6,253 nucleotides of DNA from Steroidobacteraceae bacterium (GTDB lineage: Bacteria > Pseudomonadota > Gammaproteobacteria > Steroidobacterales > Steroidobacteraceae): positions 1 through 6,253 of the forward strand of contig JAJTCR010000092.1 of the NCBI GenBank assembly GCA_021325695.1. Direction: 5' to 3'. Positions 1 to 6,253 of this stretch are shown in pieces. The notes under the pieces are model-generated. The model had not been told where the DNA came from and did no database searches. It saw only the letters and a program-made list of their open reading frames with translations. Position 1 is the stretch's first letter; each line of letters opens with the position of its first letter. The translations under genes and the position numbers were made by a program.

Positions 1-25
1 TCAGGACGTATCGCCCGTGACAGTA

Positions 26-93
26 CCAAACAAATACCAATCTTATCGTTGTAATTCCAATCAATGTTGCCAGTGCTATCAAATCTCTCCAAT
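26..93 (+). promoter_or_regulatory. Cluster of CCAA(T) boxes upstream of the candidate promoter
   Basis: CCAAT occurs exactly at 37-41, 57-61 and 89-93, with a related CCAAA at 26-30. The first two belong to an 11-bp-spaced pair of TACCAA (24-29 and 35-40). The boxes at 37 and 57 share a longer context, ATACCAATC (34-42) and ATTCCAATC (54-62). The same pentamer appears in the opposite orientation (ATTGG) at 153-157 and 164-168. Repeated short boxes in a promoter region suggest binding sites for a DNA-binding regulator. I do not recognise the regulator, and no regulator gene lies in the window. Confidence 0.4.
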
Positions 94-120
94 AGTCAGT
101 GGTTTATAGGAAATTATACT
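93..120 (+). promoter_or_regulatory. Candidate sigma70-type promoter for the receptor gene
   Basis: TAGTCA (93-98, 4 of 6 against TTGACA) is followed after 16 bp by TATACT (115-120, 5 of 6 against TATAAT). Transcription would begin near 127 and give a leader of about 140 nt before the ATG at 268. The candidate sits between the CCAAT boxes on its left and the ATATTGG repeats on its right. Other AT-rich -10-like hexamers (TATATT at 161-166 and 172-177) lack a good -35 partner but cannot be excluded. Confidence 0.35.
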
Positions 121-150
121 GAATCGTATCAAAGGGCTGGTACTTTCCAC

Positions 151-183
151 ATATTGGTTCTATATTGGACCTATATTGATACT
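151..183 (+). repeat. Three tandem 11-bp repeats in the receptor leader
   Basis: Three head-to-tail copies are ATATTGGTTCT (151-161), ATATTGGACCT (162-172) and ATATTGATACT (173-183). They share ATATTG and a terminal CT, with variation in the middle. The 11-bp period is close to one helical turn, so a bound protein would meet each copy on the same DNA face. If the promoter at 93-120 is used, the repeats lie about 25-55 nt downstream of the start site, which suits repression or transcript-level control. If a promoter further down is used, they would overlap it. The repeat itself is directly visible; its function is inferred. Confidence 0.7.
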
Positions 184-253
184 GTCCGATTCGGGGACTT
201 GTCCATTTCGCAAGTCGTTCTACCGTCCACGCTGGCGCGGCTGCCAGCAGCCA

Positions 254-259
254 AGAGGG
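254..259 (+). promoter_or_regulatory. Ribosome binding site fixing the receptor start at 268
   Basis: AGAGGG at 254-259 is a purine-rich Shine-Dalgarno-like stretch with 8 nt between it and the ATG at 268. This supports 268, rather than the earlier in-frame ATG at 64, as the true start, and the protein from 268 begins with a proper signal peptide. Confidence 0.65.
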
Positions 260-267
260 CAATTCGC

Positions 268-2916
268 ATGTTCCAGCGACGTTCGAATCTGATCCGGTCC
301 GCCGTGCTCGCCGCGCTGGCGGGCCACGTGGGCATGGCCCAAGGCCAATCCGCGCCGGCCGAGGAACTCGAGGAAATCGTGGTCACCGGGATCCGGTCGA
401 GCTACCGCGCGTCCCTCGAAACCAAGCGCGAGGAAACCGCCGTGGTCGATGCGATCACGGCCGAGGACGTGACCAAGTTTCCCGACAAGAACCTCGCCGA
501 GGCGCTGCAGCGCATTCCAGGCGTCTCGCTGAATCGCGAGTTCGGCGAGGGTGAGCGCATCAACATCCGCGGCACCGACGACAGCCTGACCAAGATGCTG
601 CTGAACGGCCACAGCCTCGCGACCGCTGACTGGTTCGTGCTCGACCAGCTCAACAGCACGCGCAGCTTCAACTACCTGATGCTGCCGGCCGACATCATCG
701 GCGAAGTCAAGGTCTTCAAGACGCAGCAGGCGGACCTGGAGGAGGGCGGCATCGGCGGCACGGTCGACGTGATCACGCGGAATCCGTTCGACCTCGCGCC
801 GATGACGATCTCCGGCACGCTGCAGGGCGCCTACTCCGAGCTCGCCGACGAGATGGACCCGCAGGCGTCGGCGCTCTTCAGCTGGAAGAACCCCGAGTCG
901 ACCTTCGGCGTACTCGTGGCGGGCGTGTACCAGAAGCGCACGGTGCGTCGCGACGGCGTCGAGGTGCTCGGGTACTTCGACGCGGACCCGAGCGACGCGG
1001 GCGAACTGCTCGCCCCGTCGCTGATCGGCTCGGCCCTGTTCCAGCAGGAGCGCGAGCGCATCGGCGGCAACATCGCGCTGCAGTTCCAGCCGAGCGAGTC
1101 GGTGCTGGCCACCCTGACGGGCCTGTACTCGAAGTTCGACGGCGACAACGTCAACGAGAACTTCATGGCGTGGGGCTCGCGCGCGCTCGCGAACGGCGGC
1201 ACGCTGACTCCGTCGACGATCCAGGACGGCACGGCAGTCGCCGGCACGATCGAGTCGCGGCGTAACCCGACCACGGGCGCACTCGAGGACTTCGGCGTGG
1301 TCTACGACGCGATCGACCGCATCGCCTCGACGGACACCTCGAACATCGACCTCGACGTCGAGTGGGCACTCAACGACTCGTGGAACTTCCACTTCCGCGC
1401 AGGGCGGACGGAGGCCAATGGCGACACCGAGGCGCAGCCGTTCGTCGAGTTCGGAGCGCCGGCGAGCTTCACGTACGACCTGCGCGGCAAGGCGCCGCAG
1501 GTGTCCTACGCAAACATCGACCCGACCGACCCGACCGACCTGCAGTTCATCTTCAGCTCGCTGCACCAGATCCTGAACGACGATTCCGAGACCTACGCCT
1601 ACGCCGACGCGGAAACTGAACTGGGTCTCGGCTTCCTCGACTCGATCAAGTTCGGCGCCAAATACACCGACCACGACCGCGAGCTGCGCTTCAACGCGAC
1701 GACGTACGGCGGCTTCCACGTCCCGATCAACACGCTGGCGGCCTCGACGTTCGCCGGGGCGATGACGCCGGGCGACTTCCTCGATTCGATCAAGGCGTCC
1801 GGCACGATCGACCGCTACTGGCAGATCAACCGCAACGAAGTCGAACGGATCCTGTTCGAGAACCTGCGCAACGGCCCGGGTCGCGTGCTGTACCCGCAGC
1901 AGAGCTTCTCGATCGCGGAGGACGTCGCCGGCGGCTACCTGATGGCCAACCTGAAAGGCGAACGCTGGCGCGGCAATGTCGGCGTGCGTTACGTGCGCAC
2001 CGAGCAGACCTCGAACGGCAACGTGGTCAGCCCGACCGGTGCAATCGAGAATCCGTACGGCAACTACGACCCGATCAGCGTCGACCGCAACTACGACAAC
2101 TGGCTGCCGAGCCTGAACCTGGCGTTCGACTTCACCGACGAGCTCGTCGGTCGTTTTGCGGCCGCCCGTACGATGACGCGCCCGGACTTCACCGATATCG
2201 CGCCCCGCGCCAGCCTGAACCCCGGCGCCTTGACGGCCCAGACCGGCAACCCCGACCTCGACCCGTTCGAGGCGGACCAGTACGACGTCTCGCTCGAGTG
2301 GTACCACGGCGAGGACGCGGCCATCGTCGGCGCGTTGTTCTACAAGGACATCAAGTCCTTCATCACGGACAGCGTGCAGACGATCAACTTCAACATCAAC
2401 ACGGCTTCGCCGCCGAGCCTCCAGTGCGTCGAAGTCGGCACGGACCTGTGGAGCTGCCCGTTCACTACCAACGTCCGATCGAACGGCGGTGGCGGCAAGG
2501 TGCAGGGCATCGAACTCGCCATCAACCAGCCGATCGCGGCCGGCTTCGGCTTCAACGCAAACTACACCTACTCCGACGCCGAAGCCGACAACGGCGACCC
2601 GATCCCGGGCAACTCCGAGAACACGTACAACGTCGTGGCGTATTACGAGAACCCGCGCGTGGGCGCGCGGCTGGCCTATACCTACCGCGACGACTTCTTC
2701 GTCACGTTCGACCGCTCGACCGAGCTGAACCAGGACGGGTTCGGCCAGCTCGACGCGTCGGTGTCGTTCGGCTTCAACGAGAACATCGCTCTGACGTTCG
2801 ACGCGCAGAACCTGACAGAGGAAGAGATCGTGCAGTACGCGGGCTCGAAGGCCCGCCCGCGCGCGATCTACGACAACGGACGCGTGTTCTACTTCGGCGT
2901 GCGGATGAAGTATTGA
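268..2916 (+). CDS. TonB-dependent outer-membrane receptor (Xanthomonas/Caulobacter-type family)
   Basis: This complete 882-residue outer-membrane transporter should take up a substrate using energy passed from TonB/ExbB/ExbD. Residues 1 to about 28 form a Sec signal peptide: basic MFQRRSNLIR, then a hydrophobic SAVLAALAG stretch, then a small-residue region with AQG. A TonB box, EEIVVTG, follows at about 35-41. The plug domain spans about 45-172 and carries family-typical FPDKNLAEALQRIPGV, INIRG, LLNGH and GGIGGTVDVITRNPF. The rest is the beta-barrel. It includes TRPDF at 637-641 and GNPDL at 660-664, both typical of the TonB-Xanth-Caul type family, and it ends in FYFGVRMKY, an aromatic C-terminus suited to BAM recognition. 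The only two cysteines are C720 and C730. Family members are often tied to carbohydrate uptake in Xanthomonas and Caulobacter relatives. The nearby GH20 gene points to amino-sugar oligosaccharides, but the substrate is not shown by the sequence. No other gene is co-directional right after it, and a hairpin follows the stop codon. Confidence 0.95.
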   Translation: MFQRRSNLIRSAVLAALAGHVGMAQGQSAPAEELEEIVVTGIRSSYRASLETKREETAVVDAITAEDVTKFPDKNLAEALQRIPGVSLNREFGEGERINIRGTDDSLTKMLLNGHSLATADWFVLDQLNSTRSFNYLMLPADIIGEVKVFKTQQADLEEGGIGGTVDVITRNPFDLAPMTISGTLQGAYSELADEMDPQASALFSWKNPESTFGVLVAGVYQKRTVRRDGVEVLGYFDADPSDAGELLAPSLIGSALFQQERERIGGNIALQFQPSESVLATLTGLYSKFDGDNVNENFMAWGSRALANGGTLTPSTIQDGTAVAGTIESRRNPTTGALEDFGVVYDAIDRIASTDTSNIDLDVEWALNDSWNFHFRAGRTEANGDTEAQPFVEFGAPASFTYDLRGKAPQVSYANIDPTDPTDLQFIFSSLHQILNDDSETYAYADAETELGLGFLDSIKFGAKYTDHDRELRFNATTYGGFHVPINTLAASTFAGAMTPGDFLDSIKASGTIDRYWQINRNEVERILFENLRNGPGRVLYPQQSFSIAEDVAGGYLMANLKGERWRGNVGVRYVRTEQTSNGNVVSPTGAIENPYGNYDPISVDRNYDNWLPSLNLAFDFTDELVGRFAAARTMTRPDFTDIAPRASLNPGALTAQTGNPDLDPFEADQYDVSLEWYHGEDAAIVGALFYKDIKSFITDSVQTINFNINTASPPSLQCVEVGTDLWSCPFTTNVRSNGGGGKVQGIELAINQPIAAGFGFNANYTYSDAEADNGDPIPGNSENTYNVVAYYENPRVGARLAYTYRDDFFVTFDRSTELNQDGFGQLDASVSFGFNENIALTFDAQNLTEEEIVQYAGSKARPRAIYDNGRVFYFGVRMKY

Positions 2917-2922
2917 CGGCCG

Positions 2923-2948
2923 GGCCTCCCCGCTCCGGCGGGGAGGCC
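2923..2948. terminator. GC-rich hairpin between convergent genes, likely bidirectional terminator
   Basis: A perfect 11-bp inverted repeat (GGCCTCCCCGC at 2923-2933 and GCGGGGAGGCC at 2938-2948) encloses a 4-nt TCCG loop. It begins 6 nt after the receptor stop codon and ends 20 nt before the stop codon of the opposing sulfotransferase gene, so it can serve both transcripts. No T-tract follows on either strand, so it is not a classic intrinsic terminator. It may instead act as a pause or Rho-assisted site, or as a 3' end stabiliser. Confidence 0.75.
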
Positions 2949-2968
2949 GCGGCGCACAGGGCGCGACG

Positions 2969-4573
2969 TCAGTCCGGCGCTTCCCAGTCCGCGACGAGCG
3001 GCGCGAGCACCTGCCGGACGGGCTCGAGCTGCGCCGAATATGGGCGGTGCCGGCCGATCGAGCGATCGGTGAAGGGCTCGGCCACCTGTGCGTAACTCGG
3101 CGTCGGCGAATACGTTCGCTGCTCGTGGAAGCGCAGGCAAGCCTCGTCGAACGGCAGCCCGACGTGCCCGAGCAGTCGAGCGACGACGTCACGCGGGTTG
3201 GCGACCAGGGACTCGTACCGCAGAATGAATTCGCGCGGCTCGAGTTCATGGCGATAGTGCTCGTGCAGCCGATGCACCGCGGCGAGGTAATGCGCCGTGT
3301 CCTCGAGCCGGTAGCCACAGTGAAAACCATGGTTGAGCTGGTGCGACATCATCGAAACGCAGACGTCGAGCGGGTGGCGCGCCAGGTGCACGAGCGGCGC
3401 GTCCGGAAACGCGATGCGAATCAGCGGCAGCCACACCTCGTTGAAGGGCATCTTGTCGACGAAGTACCTGACGCCGGGTACGAGCAGGCCAGCGCGCTCG
3501 GCACGCGCGAGGTAGTGGTCGCGGAACACGGCGGCGAGGTGATGGCGGTCGGCGGTCATCGCGCCGTCGAGGTTGAGCGGGAACGGCTCGCGGGCGGGCA
3601 GCAACTGATGGCTGAGCTCGCGCCACTCGCCCGCGAAGGGCAGCTCGCCGCCGGCACGGATCGCCGGATGCGCGGCAAGCACGCGTTCCACCAGCGTCGT
3701 GCCCGAGCGTGGAAAGCCGTAGACGAACAGCGGTTGCGGCACGTCGCCGCGGGCCGAGGCGCGCGGCAGCCGCTCGAGAACGCGGCGCGTGAAGTAACGT
3801 TCGAGGCGCGCGAAGAACTGCTCGACCGCGGCAGCCTGATAGCGCAGCCCGCCCGCCTCCGCGGCGAGCTTCTGCTTGCCGGCGACGAAGTCCCGCCAGG
3901 CCTCGTCGTAACGTCCCGCACGGTCCTCGAGGCGCCCGCGCTCGAGCAGGGCGTCGCCGTTCAATACCGGGGCGGCCGCCAGCACCGTGAGGGCGTCGGC
4001 GACGCGACCCTCGCGGGCCAGGTACTGGGCCCGCAGCAGGTCGACCTCGCGGGCAGACCCCGCGGCGGCCGCCCGATCGAGCAGCACCTTGGCACGCGTC
4101 AGGTCGTGCTGCACCTCGCAGGCCTTCGACCAGTACGCGAGCGTGCGGACATCGCCCGGCGCGAGCCGGTCCGCCTGCGCATACAGGGTTTGCGCTTCCT
4201 CCGGACGACCCTGGCGCATCAGGTTCAGCCCGAGCGTCACGAGCGTCGCGCCGCGCTCGCCGCCCAGCGCGAGCGCGCGCCGCAGGTGCCATTCTCCCGC
4301 GACGAGTTCGTTGCGCTCGGACAGGAGCGTGCCGAAGCGTTCGTGCGACCCCGGGTCGTCCGGCAAGCGGGCGAGCGCACGTCGCGCGAACTGCTCGGCT
4401 TCGTCGGCGCGACCCGATCGCGTCAGCAGGTCGATCGTCTCGTGCCAGGCCCAGGCGCAGTCCGGGTTGGCCCGCAGCACGCCGGCCAACGCATCCGCGG
4501 CACGCTTGAGGTCTCCCGCGGCAATGACGGCGCGCACACTGTCTCGATCGGCGGTGGTTGCGGTATTGGCCAT
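2969..4573 (-). CDS. TPR-repeat sulfotransferase, PAPS-dependent
   Basis: This complete 534-residue protein should transfer sulfate from PAPS to an unknown acceptor. There is no signal peptide, so it is probably cytoplasmic. Residues about 6-236 are helical TPR-like units of roughly 34 residues (for example GRADEAEQFARRALARLPDDP and GRPEEAQTLYAQADRLAPGD, both listed here only as landmarks). The sulfotransferase domain spans about 280-534. The 5'-phosphosulfate loop is GFPRSGTT (286-293), and the 3'-phosphate site is R399 to S407 in ARHPLDVCVS. DKMPFN (373-378) is also typical of this Sulfotransfer_3-like group. The start at 4573 was chosen because the TPR array begins just after it and an upstream extension would run into the divergent gene. 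No clear Shine-Dalgarno sequence precedes it. It converges on the receptor gene and diverges from the GH20 gene by 61 bp. The acceptor could be a glycan, a protein or a small molecule; the sequence does not say. Confidence 0.92.
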   Translation of the reverse strand: MANTATTADRDSVRAVIAAGDLKRAADALAGVLRANPDCAWAWHETIDLLTRSGRADEAEQFARRALARLPDDPGSHERFGTLLSERNELVAGEWHLRRALALGGERGATLVTLGLNLMRQGRPEEAQTLYAQADRLAPGDVRTLAYWSKACEVQHDLTRAKVLLDRAAAAGSAREVDLLRAQYLAREGRVADALTVLAAAPVLNGDALLERGRLEDRAGRYDEAWRDFVAGKQKLAAEAGGLRYQAAAVEQFFARLERYFTRRVLERLPRASARGDVPQPLFVYGFPRSGTTLVERVLAAHPAIRAGGELPFAGEWRELSHQLLPAREPFPLNLDGAMTADRHHLAAVFRDHYLARAERAGLLVPGVRYFVDKMPFNEVWLPLIRIAFPDAPLVHLARHPLDVCVSMMSHQLNHGFHCGYRLEDTAHYLAAVHRLHEHYRHELEPREFILRYESLVANPRDVVARLLGHVGLPFDEACLRFHEQRTYSPTPSYAQVAEPFTDRSIGRHRPYSAQLEPVRQVLAPLVADWEAPD

Positions 4574-4634
4574 CGGGTCGATGCTGCGGCTGGGCTGCGA
4601 GCCTGGCGAATGACGGACGGAGTGTACTGAGCCG
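4574..4634. promoter_or_regulatory. 61-bp divergent intergenic region
   Basis: All transcription signals between the two divergent start codons must fit here or lie inside the neighbouring coding sequences. I see no good -35/-10 pair on either strand; TGTACT at 4623-4628 is only a 4 of 6 match to a -10 and sits too close to the ATG for a normal leader. GGAG at 4619-4622 is a possible ribosome binding site for the + strand gene, with a rather long 12-nt spacer. Small dyads are present: CATCG-GGT-CGATG (4571-4583), overlapping the sulfotransferase start codon, and GGCT-GCG-AGCC (4593-4603). Both are short enough to occur by chance in GC-rich DNA. Confidence 0.4.
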
Positions 4635-6253
4635 ATGCGACTCGTGGCGAACCCTGCCGGATGGCGCGCGCATTGGGCGCTCGCGCTCGTCGCGATCATT
4701 CCCGCGCCGCAGAGCGTCGTCGAGACCGCTGGGAGCGTCGAACTGCACGATGGTTTCGTCATCGAGGCCGGTGGGGGCCACGACTCGCAACAGGTCGCCG
4801 CGCAGTTCGCGGCGCGTCTCGCGGCTCACCCGGGTCTTGCGGCATCGGTTCGCGCGACCTCCCGTCATCCGCGGAGCGCGGGCGTGCGTGTCCGGTTCGA
4901 GCTGCGAGCAAGTAGCAATGTTCCGACCGAAGGCTATCGCCTGGTCGTGGCTCGAGACGGGGTGACCCTCGAGGCCGCCGACGTCGCTGGCCTGCGCCAC
5001 GGCGCCGTGTCGTTGTGGCAGCTCGCGGCTGCCGGATCCAAACAGGAAACGTCCGGCGCGGCCGTCGTGCACCTGCCGACGGTGCGGATCGAGGATGCAC
5101 CGGAGTTCCGCTGGCGCGGACTCATGCTCGATTCGGCCCGCCATTACCAGTCGCCCGAGTTCATCGAGCGCTACCTGGACTGGATGGCGATGCACAAACT
5201 CAACGTGCTGCACTGGCACCTGACCGACGACCAGGCGTGGCGGCTCGAGATCAAGCGCTACCCCAGGCTCACCCAGGTCGGCGCGTGGCGCGTGCCGGCC
5301 GGGCGTGCCGCACAGCGGGACCCCGACCCCGCGACGGGGCGTCCGCGGCTCCACGGCGGTTTTTACACACAGGACACGGTGCGGCGGCTGGTCCGGTACG
5401 CCGCCGACCGCGGTATCACGATCGTGCCGGAGATCGAGATGCCCGGGCACGCCACCGCCGCCGTCGCGGCCCACCCGGAGCTCGGGCTCGGCGCCGTAGC
5501 ACCGGGCGCGGTGCCGGCCGATTGGGGCATCTACCCGAACCTCTTCAACGTCGAGGAATCGACCTTTGCGTTCCTCGAAAACGTATTGCGGGAGGTGATG
5601 GGCCTGTTCCCGGGCACGTACGTGCACGTCGGTGGCGACGAGGCCGTGAAGGACCAGTGGCGCGCGTCCCCGCGAGTGCAAGCGCGCATGCGCGAACTCG
5701 GGCTCCGCGACGAGGCGGCGTTACAGGGCTGGTTCGTGCAGCGGATCGGCCGCTTCCTCGAATCGAACGGGCGAAGACTCGTCGGCTGGGACGAGATTCT
5801 CGAGGGCGGGATCGCGACCGGTGCCACCGTGATGTCCTGGCGCGGCGTGGACGGCGCGCGCACGGCCGCGCAGGCAGGCCACGACGCCGTGCTCGCCGCG
5901 TGGCCCCTGCTGTATTTCGACAATCGGCAGGGCAACGCCGTGTCCGAGCCGCCCGGCCGCGGCCGCGTCGTCACGCTGCGCGACGTCTACGAGTTCGACA
6001 CGCGCGTGTCGGGTCTCTCCGACGAGCAGCATCGCCACCTGATCGGCGTGCAGGGCAACGTCTGGACCGAACACGTGCGGACCGAGGAGCGCGTCGCGTG
6101 GATGACCTGGCCGCGCGCGGCCGCCGTCGCCGAGCTCGGCTGGACTGCGCCCGCTCGCCGGGATTACGACGATTTTCACGCGCGGCTGGCACCCGCGATG
6201 CGCTGGTATCGCGCGCTGGGCCTGCGTGCCGCCACGACCGCGTTCGAAGTGCC
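4635..6253 (+). CDS. Exported beta-N-acetylhexosaminidase, family GH20 (3' end outside window)
   Basis: This glycosidase should remove terminal beta-linked GlcNAc or GalNAc by substrate-assisted catalysis through the substrate N-acetyl group. 539 codons are visible with no stop before the window edge, so the gene is 3'-partial. The ATG at 4635 is the first possible start after an in-frame TGA at 4611. The N-terminus resembles a Sec signal peptide (basic MRLVANPAGWRAH, then hydrophobic WALALVAIIPA, with cleavage probably near PAPQS), so the enzyme is likely periplasmic or surface-exposed. Residues about 34-155 form the GH20b-type N-terminal domain. The catalytic barrel starts at RWRGLMLDSARHY (159-171), whose R169 matches the substrate-binding Arg of the family. 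Also present are HWHLTDDQAW (193-202), EIEMPGHA (266-273), HVGGDE (331-336) with the catalytic pair D335-E336, WDE (385-387), SWRG (401-404), YFD (427-429) and WTE (477-479). All key residues are intact, so it should be active. The gene is divergent from the sulfotransferase gene. Confidence 0.95.
   Translation, partial: MRLVANPAGWRAHWALALVAIIPAPQSVVETAGSVELHDGFVIEAGGGHDSQQVAAQFAARLAAHPGLAASVRATSRHPRSAGVRVRFELRASSNVPTEGYRLVVARDGVTLEAADVAGLRHGAVSLWQLAAAGSKQETSGAAVVHLPTVRIEDAPEFRWRGLMLDSARHYQSPEFIERYLDWMAMHKLNVLHWHLTDDQAWRLEIKRYPRLTQVGAWRVPAGRAAQRDPDPATGRPRLHGGFYTQDTVRRLVRYAADRGITIVPEIEMPGHATAAVAAHPELGLGAVAPGAVPADWGIYPNLFNVEESTFAFLENVLREVMGLFPGTYVHVGGDEAVKDQWRASPRVQARMRELGLRDEAALQGWFVQRIGRFLESNGRRLVGWDEILEGGIATGATVMSWRGVDGARTAAQAGHDAVLAAWPLLYFDNRQGNAVSEPPGRGRVVTLRDVYEFDTRVSGLSDEQHRHLIGVQGNVWTEHVRTEERVAWMTWPRAAAVAELGWTAPARRDYDDFHARLAPAMRWYRALGLRAATTAFEV

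Larger units (their letters stand above)
1..267. other. AT-rich non-coding leader/control region of the receptor gene
   Basis: This stretch has no convincing gene. GC is about 36% over 61-180 by hand count and rises to about 60% by 181-240, where the flanking genes are plainly GC-rich. An in-frame ATG exists at 64, but the 68 codons it would add before position 268 have no signal-peptide character and unlike base composition, so I treat them as untranslated. The region contains a candidate promoter, a cluster of CCAAT/ATTGG boxes, three tandem 11-bp repeats, and a small palindrome (GGACTTGTCC, 195-204). What lies left of position 1 is not visible, so the control region may extend further. Confidence 0.75.

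Noticed and set aside
195..204. Palindrome GGACTTGTCC in the receptor leader as an operator
   Set aside because: It has only 4-bp arms, and overlapping alternative hairpins (for example CCGA-T-TCGG at 186-194) are equally good. I cannot separate it from chance.
64..267. N-terminal extension of the receptor from an upstream in-frame ATG at 64
   Set aside because: The extension is AT-rich and unlike the rest of the gene, and it would bury the signal peptide about 70 residues inside the protein. The ATG at 268 has a ribosome binding site and begins directly with the signal peptide.
1519..1536. Two tandem copies of GACCCGACC inside the receptor gene
   Set aside because: It encodes DPTDPTD within the barrel region and keeps the frame. 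It is too short and too common in GC-rich coding DNA to be a meaningful repeat.
220..3330. Very long open frame on the minus strand (1036 codons) opposite the receptor gene
   Set aside because: It is an antisense shadow caused by G/C-biased third codon positions. Its product is low-complexity Arg/Val/Ala/Asp-rich, and the + strand frame has clear family motifs throughout.
3047..4630. 527-codon open frame on the plus strand opposite the sulfotransferase
   Set aside because: The minus strand encodes a protein with TPR units and intact PAPS-binding motifs. The plus-strand product is Arg/Glu/Gln/Val-rich and has no recognisable domain.
4574..4762. N-terminal extension of the sulfotransferase up to an ATG at 4762
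   Set aside because: It would overlap the first 43 codons of the GH20 gene, including its signal peptide, and adds sequence with no domain. The TPR region starts right after the ATG at 4573.
3246..5681. 811-codon open frame on the minus strand crossing the divergent region and the GH20 gene
   Set aside because: It spans two real genes out of frame and is Arg/Ala/Pro-rich with no domain. The GH20 reading frame on the plus strand has every catalytic motif.

Overview
The window looks like chromosomal DNA from a GC-rich Gram-negative bacterium. The clues are an outer-membrane TonB-dependent receptor of the Xanthomonas/Caulobacter type, a Sec-type secreted glycosidase, and strong G/C preference at third codon positions. 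A gammaproteobacterium of the Xanthomonadales/Steroidobacterales kind is the best guess, but an alphaproteobacterium such as Caulobacterales cannot be excluded from this sequence alone.

Layout. Positions 1-267 are non-coding and AT-rich (about 36% GC over 61-180 by hand count). They hold a plausible sigma70-type promoter and an unusual cluster of CCAAT/ATTGG boxes, including three tandem 11-bp repeats. Positions 268-2916 (+) encode a complete 882-residue TonB-dependent receptor. A GC-rich hairpin at 2923-2948 separates it from a convergent gene at 2969-4573 (-), which encodes a 534-residue protein with an N-terminal TPR array and a C-terminal PAPS-dependent sulfotransferase domain. Only 61 bp further on, a divergent gene starts at 4635 (+) and runs off the right edge. 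It encodes an exported family GH20 beta-N-acetylhexosaminidase, of which 539 codons and essentially the whole catalytic domain are visible.

How the genes may work together. The receptor and the GH20 enzyme together resemble a carbohydrate-utilisation locus built around a TonB-dependent transporter. GH20 would release terminal GlcNAc (or GalNAc) from chitin-, peptidoglycan- or glycan-derived oligosaccharides, and the receptor would import oligosaccharides across the outer membrane. This is inference from family and proximity. The two genes are not in one operon, because the sulfotransferase lies between them on the other strand. The role of the sulfotransferase is unknown.

I see no CRISPR array, tRNA, rRNA, insertion sequence or phage gene, and no clearly new multi-gene system. 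The parts most worth a second look are the repeat-rich control region of the receptor and the sulfotransferase/GH20 divergent pair.
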